DNA of 64,000 nt from positions 356,306 through 420,305 of the forward strand of contig NZ_FOMH01000005.1 of the NCBI RefSeq assembly GCF_900112575.1, in the 5' to 3' direction. Shown here in pieces: positions 60,325 to 64,000 of the stretch (the stretch's first letter is position 1; each line of letters begins with the position of its first letter). Below the pieces are notes generated by a model. The model was not told where the DNA came from. It did no database searches and saw nothing but the letters and a program-made list of their open reading frames with translations. This stretch comes from Flavobacterium phragmitis (GTDB lineage Bacteria; Bacteroidota; Bacteroidia; Flavobacteriales; Flavobacteriaceae). The translations under genes and the position numbers were made by a program.

Positions 60325-61116
60325 ATGACGAACTTATTTGATATAAAAGGAAAAGTTGCCTTAATCACAGGAAGTACTCACGGACTGGGAATGGCAATGG
60401 CAAAAGGACTTGGGCAAGCAGGTGCAACAATTGTAGTAAACGGAAATTCATCTCAAGAAAAAATTGATCATGCTGTAGCAGAATTAAAAAGCGAAGGCAT
60501 TAATGCAGTAGGATATAAATTCAATGTAACAGAAGAGCAAGAAGTGAAAACTGCAGTTCAAAAAATCGAAAGTGAAGTTGGACCAATCGATATCTTGATT
60601 AATAACGCTGGAATTATTAAAAGAATTCCACTTCTAGATATGGAAGTTTCAGATTTCAGAGAAGTAGTTGATATTGATCTTGTAAGTCCGTTTATTGTTT
60701 CTAAGCATGTTGCAAAAGGAATGATTGAAAGAAGACAAGGAAAAATCATTAATATCTGTTCTATGATGAGTGAGTTGGGACGAAATACAGTTTCTGCTTA
60801 TGCTGCTGCAAAAGGAGGCTTAAAAATGCTGACTAAGAACATGGCTACAGAATGGGCAAAATACAATGTTCAGATTAACGGAATCGGTCCTGGATATTTT
60901 GCTACAGAACAAACTAAACCAATTAGAGTTGACGGTCATCCGTTTAACGATTTTATCATAAGTAGAACGCCGGCAGCAAAATGGGGAGATCCAAGCGATT
61001 TGGCAGGAGCAGCAATATTTTTATCATCAAAAGCGAGTGATTTTGTAAACGGTCACATTTTATATGTAGATGGTGGAATCCTTGCCACAATCGGAAAACC
61101 TTCAAACGAAGAATAA
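60325..61116 (+). CDS. kduD: 2-deoxy-D-gluconate 3-dehydrogenase / DKII reductase (SDR)
   Basis: This 263-aa SDR reduces 2,5-diketo-3-deoxygluconate to 2-keto-3-deoxygluconate with NADH. It has TGSTHGLG (residues 15-22), NNAG in ILINNAGIIKRI, catalytic serine in IINICSMMSELG, catalytic YAAAK, and the family's IGPGYFATEQTKPI. Length fits KduD (about 253-263 aa). It lies 4 nt after kduI and 24 nt before uxaC, so it is clearly operonic. Together with kduI it supports use of unsaturated uronates from pectin or alginate as well as free hexuronates. Confidence 0.92.
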   Translation: MTNLFDIKGKVALITGSTHGLGMAMAKGLGQAGATIVVNGNSSQEKIDHAVAELKSEGINAVGYKFNVTEEQEVKTAVQKIESEVGPIDILINNAGIIKRIPLLDMEVSDFREVVDIDLVSPFIVSKHVAKGMIERRQGKIINICSMMSELGRNTVSAYAAAKGGLKMLTKNMATEWAKYNVQINGIGPGYFATEQTKPIRVDGHPFNDFIISRTPAAKWGDPSDLAGAAIFLSSKASDFVNGHILYVDGGILATIGKPSNEE

Positions 61117-61140
61117 TTTTCAAATTATATTTAAAAAGAT

Positions 61141-62541
61141 ATGAGCCAGACTTTCATTAACGATAATTTTTTATTAGAAAATAAATATGCTGAAGAGTTA
61201 TACCACAGTTACTCTAAAAATCAGCCCATTATTGATTACCATAATCACTTAAATCCGCAGTTTATTGCCGAAGATAAAATCTTCGATAATATTACTCAAG
61301 TTTGGATCAATGGAGACCACTACAAATGGCGTGCAATGCGTACTTTGGGAATCAACGAGCAGTTTGTAACTGGTAACGGCTCAGATAAAGATAAATTCTT
61401 AAACTGGGGAAAAACAGTTCCGTACACCATGCGTAATCCGTTGTACCACTGGACACATTTAGAATTGGCTCGTTATTTTGATATTTATGATTTATTGAAT
61501 GAAAAGTCGGCTGAGAAAATTTATATTGAAACTTCGGAAAAAATAAATTCTCAAGCGTACAGCACACAAAATCTTCTTAAAAAAGTAAACGCTGAATTGG
61601 TTTGTACTACAGAAGATCCAATCGATTCTTTAGAATTTCATCAAAAATTCGCCAACAACTCGACTGGAATCAAGATGAGTACAGCTTTCAGACCTGATAA
61701 AGCCATCTTAATTGCTAATGATGGTTATAATGCATATCTGGACACATTAGGGGATGTGTCCGGTATTGCAATTAACGCGTATGCTGATTTGCAGTCTGCT
61801 TTAAGAAAAAGAATCGAATTCTTTAATGCAAACGGATGTAAATTAAGCGATCATGGATTAAATCAAATTGATTTTGAGAACTTTACAGAAAGTGAAATCA
61901 ATGCGATTTTCAAAAAGAAAAGAGAAAATGGAGAGTTGTCTCCAGAAGAGGTTTTAAAATTCCATAGTGCCATTTTAGTTTTCTTGTCAGAAACGTATCA
62001 TGAGTTTGGATGGGTACAGCAATTTCACTTAGGTGCATTACGTAACAATAATGCTCGTATGCACAGAATTTTAGGGCCAGATACAGGTTGGGATTCTATT
62101 GGAGATTATCCTCAAGCACAAAAATTGTCTGCTTTCTTAAATGCTTTAGACAGTAAAGATAAATTGACAAAAACGATTATCTATAACCTAAATCCTGCTG
62201 ATAACGAAGTTATGGCAACAATGATTGGAAACTTCAACGACGGAAGCGTTCGCGGAAAAGTACAATTTGGTTCAGGATGGTGGTTTTTAGATCAGAAAGA
62301 TGGAATGACAAAACAATTGAATGCACTTTCAAACATGGGCTTAATAAGCTGTTTTGTTGGAATGTTGACAGATTCTAGAAGTTTCTTGTCTTTCCCAAGA
62401 CACGAATATTTCAGACGTATTCTATGTAATCTTTTGGGAGACGAAATTAAACGTGGAGAACTTCCAAATGATATGGAATGGATTGGAAAATTGGTTTCTG
62501 ATATTTCATATAACAACGCAAAAGAATATTTCAACTTTTAA
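61141..62541 (+). CDS. uxaC: Glucuronate (uronate) isomerase
   Basis: This 466-aa amidohydrolase-fold isomerase interconverts D-glucuronate/D-fructuronate and D-galacturonate/D-tagaturonate. The metal-binding HxH is in IIDYHNHLNP (H34, H36), and later conserved segments are VQQFHLGALRNNNARMHRIL, GPDTGWDSIGDYPQ and FGSGWWFLDQKDGM. Length matches E. coli UxaC (470 aa). It lies 24 nt after kduD and 13 nt before kdgK. The uronate reductases and dehydratases (uxaA/uxaB or uxuA/uxuB) are not in the window and must lie elsewhere. Confidence 0.96.
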   Translation: MSQTFINDNFLLENKYAEELYHSYSKNQPIIDYHNHLNPQFIAEDKIFDNITQVWINGDHYKWRAMRTLGINEQFVTGNGSDKDKFLNWGKTVPYTMRNPLYHWTHLELARYFDIYDLLNEKSAEKIYIETSEKINSQAYSTQNLLKKVNAELVCTTEDPIDSLEFHQKFANNSTGIKMSTAFRPDKAILIANDGYNAYLDTLGDVSGIAINAYADLQSALRKRIEFFNANGCKLSDHGLNQIDFENFTESEINAIFKKKRENGELSPEEVLKFHSAILVFLSETYHEFGWVQQFHLGALRNNNARMHRILGPDTGWDSIGDYPQAQKLSAFLNALDSKDKLTKTIIYNLNPADNEVMATMIGNFNDGSVRGKVQFGSGWWFLDQKDGMTKQLNALSNMGLISCFVGMLTDSRSFLSFPRHEYFRRILCNLLGDEIKRGELPNDMEWIGKLVSDISYNNAKEYFNF

Positions 62542-62554
62542 TTAAGTATTTACA

Positions 62555-63577
62555 ATGAGTAGAGTAGTTGCATTTGGAGAAATCATGCTTCGTTTATCAA
62601 CAGAAAGACATTTACGTTTTTCGCAATCTACAGCATTTGGTGCTACGTATGGAGGCGGAGAATTCAATGTGTGTGTTTCCTTGGCAAATTATGGTGTTAA
62701 TGCTGAATTTGTAACAAGACTTCCTGAAAATGAGATTGGATTTTCTGCTTTAAAGGAAATCAGAAAAATGAACGTAGAATCCAAAAACATTGTTTACGGA
62801 GGAGAACGTTTGGGAATCTATTTTCTGGAAACTGGAGCAGGAACACGCGGGAGTAACGTAGTTTACGATCGTGCACACAGTGCGATGTCGACCATAGAAA
62901 AAGGGCAGGTTGATTGGGACAAAGTTTTGGATGGAGCGGAATGGTTCCACTGGAGCGGTATTACGCCAGCTATTTCCCAGACTGCGGCAGAGGCCTGTTT
63001 GGAAGCAATAAAAGTTGCTCATAAAAAAGGAATTAAAATTTCCTGCGATTTAAACTATAGATCAAAACTTTGGCAATATGGTAAAACGCCAAGTGAGGTA
63101 ATGCCGGAAATGCTAAAATACAGCAATGTGATTTTAGGAGATATTGATACTGCGTATTTTATGTTGGGAATTCCTAAGGTAAATCCAAATTACCAGGATG
63201 AAAAATCACTTCCGGCAGTATATGATAAACTGTTTGAATTGATTCCGAACCTTAAAATCGCTGCGACAACACTTCGTTATTCTGTTAGTGCTTCACACCA
63301 AAGAATTGGCGGCATTTTGTATGATGGAAAAACAATTTATAGTGCAAAAGTAAAAGAAGTTACACCAGTTGTGGACAGAGTTGGAAGCGGTGATGCTTTC
63401 ATGGGTGGACTGATTTATGGACTGCTGGAATATCAGAATAATAACCAGAGAGCATTGGATTTTGCAGTGGCAGCTTGTTGCTTAAAACATACTATTGCGG
63501 GAGATTACAACTTGGTTACTTTAAAAGAAGTTGAAAATATGATTGATGGTGATGGTTCAGCATTAGTATCAAGATAA
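62555..63577 (+). CDS. kdgK: 2-keto-3-deoxygluconate kinase
   Basis: This 340-aa PfkB-family sugar kinase phosphorylates 2-keto-3-deoxygluconate to KDPG with ATP. The N-terminal PfkB pattern is GGGEFNVCVSLANYGVNAEF, and the C-terminal signature with the catalytic aspartate reads DRVGSGDAFMGGLIYGL. The substrate loop around SCDLNYRSKLWQYGKTPSEV agrees with KdgK. It is slightly longer than E. coli KdgK (309 aa). It lies 13 nt after uxaC, followed 13 nt later by the aldolase gene that uses its product. Confidence 0.93.
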   Translation: MSRVVAFGEIMLRLSTERHLRFSQSTAFGATYGGGEFNVCVSLANYGVNAEFVTRLPENEIGFSALKEIRKMNVESKNIVYGGERLGIYFLETGAGTRGSNVVYDRAHSAMSTIEKGQVDWDKVLDGAEWFHWSGITPAISQTAAEACLEAIKVAHKKGIKISCDLNYRSKLWQYGKTPSEVMPEMLKYSNVILGDIDTAYFMLGIPKVNPNYQDEKSLPAVYDKLFELIPNLKIAATTLRYSVSASHQRIGGILYDGKTIYSAKVKEVTPVVDRVGSGDAFMGGLIYGLLEYQNNNQRALDFAVAACCLKHTIAGDYNLVTLKEVENMIDGDGSALVSR

Positions 63578-63590
63578 TTTTAAAATAAAA

Positions 63591-64000
63591 ATGGCAAAAT
63601 ATTCAAGAATTGAAGTGGCTCAGACCATGAAAGAAAACGGTATGGTTCCGTTGTTTTTTCATTCTGATATCGAATTGAGTAAAAAAGTATTGAAAGCCTG
63701 TTACGACGGCGGATCCCGATTAATGGAGTTTACCAGCAGAGGCGACTTTGCGCATGAAGTTTTCGGAGCGCTGAACAAATATGCTTTAGCAGAACTTCCG
63801 GGAATGATCTTAGGAGTTGGTTCTATTACAGATGCGGCTTCGGCTTCATTGTATATGAGTTTAGGAGCAAATTTTATTGTAACTCCTGTTTTCAGGGAAG
63901 ATATTGCAATTGCGTGCAACCGCAGAAAAGTATTGTGGTCTCCTGGCTGCGGTACTTTAACAGAAATTGCAAGGGCAGAAGAATTAGGCTGTGAAATCGT
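63591..64000 (+). CDS. eda: KDPG/KHG aldolase, C-terminus beyond window
   Basis: This is the first 136 codons of 2-keto-3-deoxy-6-phosphogluconate aldolase, which splits KDPG into pyruvate and glyceraldehyde-3-phosphate. It reads MAKYSRIEVAQTMKENGMVP, with the conserved glutamate region LMEFTSRGDFAHE, LGVGSITDAASASLYMSLGA, and the phosphate-binding SPGCGTLTEIARAEELG. The catalytic lysine normally lies just after this point and would be past base 64000. It ends the hexuronate-to-central-metabolism route begun by exuT. Confidence 0.93.
   Translation, partial: MAKYSRIEVAQTMKENGMVPLFFHSDIELSKKVLKACYDGGSRLMEFTSRGDFAHEVFGALNKYALAELPGMILGVGSITDAASASLYMSLGANFIVTPVFREDIAIACNRRKVLWSPGCGTLTEIARAEELGCEI

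Overview
The window reads as chromosome of a Flavobacterium-like member of the Bacteroidota. The evidence is low GC content, the near absence of Shine-Dalgarno sequences, several matches to the Bacteroidota -7 promoter element TAnnTTTG, and many outer-membrane lipoproteins, a TonB receptor and DUF4374/PepSY genes typical of that phylum. No rRNA, tRNA or CRISPR array was seen, and the window ends inside a gene on both sides.

Layout. (1) 1-6.7 kb: an HAE1-type multidrug efflux operon (TetR repressor, adaptor, AcrB-like pump, a 36-residue membrane peptide, outer-membrane factor), with a TetR-type operator palindrome at the repressor promoter and four more in front of the adaptor. (2) 7.7-15.4 kb: a CzcCBA/CusCBA-like metal efflux operon behind its own OmpR-type two-component system. 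(3) 15.7-21.7 kb: a cupin, a LemA/DUF3137 pair, two paralogous small unknown proteins, a DJ-1/PfpI protein, tandem and dispersed repeats. (4) 21.7-31.4 kb: an AT-rich accessory stretch. It holds a structured leader RNA before a 77-residue protein, three broken copies of that gene, a GIY-YIG nuclease between copies of a palindromic repeat, an undescribed lipoprotein plus coiled-coil outer-membrane protein pair bracketed by ~345-bp direct repeats, and a Gabija-type defence pair (GajA/GajB). (5) 31.7-40.8 kb: a third RND efflux operon, divergent from a LytS/LytTR system and two PepSY-like secreted proteins. (6) 40.9-49.2 kb: two SDR enzymes, an AraC regulator, a 2H phosphoesterase, an alginate-export-type porin, an amidohydrolase, an isochorismatase-like hydrolase and a receiver-like protein without its phosphoacceptor. 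(7) 50-56.4 kb: an iron/siderophore-type locus (AraC regulator, TonB receptor, DUF4374 lipoprotein, PepSY membrane protein). (8) 56.4-64 kb: a secreted esterase and a hexuronate operon (transporter, kduI, kduD, uxaC, kdgK, start of the KDPG aldolase gene) with two identical operators.

How it fits together. Three separate RND pumps, each with a different class of regulator nearby (TetR, OmpR-type, LytTR), suggest a cell exposed to antibiotics, metals and other toxic compounds. The last block converts imported hexuronates, and the keto-sugars released by pectin or alginate lyases, to KDPG, so uptake and catabolism are controlled together. The most interesting unexplained items are the leader RNA at 21.84 kb, the repeat-bracketed cassette at 23.6-27.0 kb, the RND-linked micropeptide at 1.3 kb, and an EF-hand-like loop inside an RND pump.
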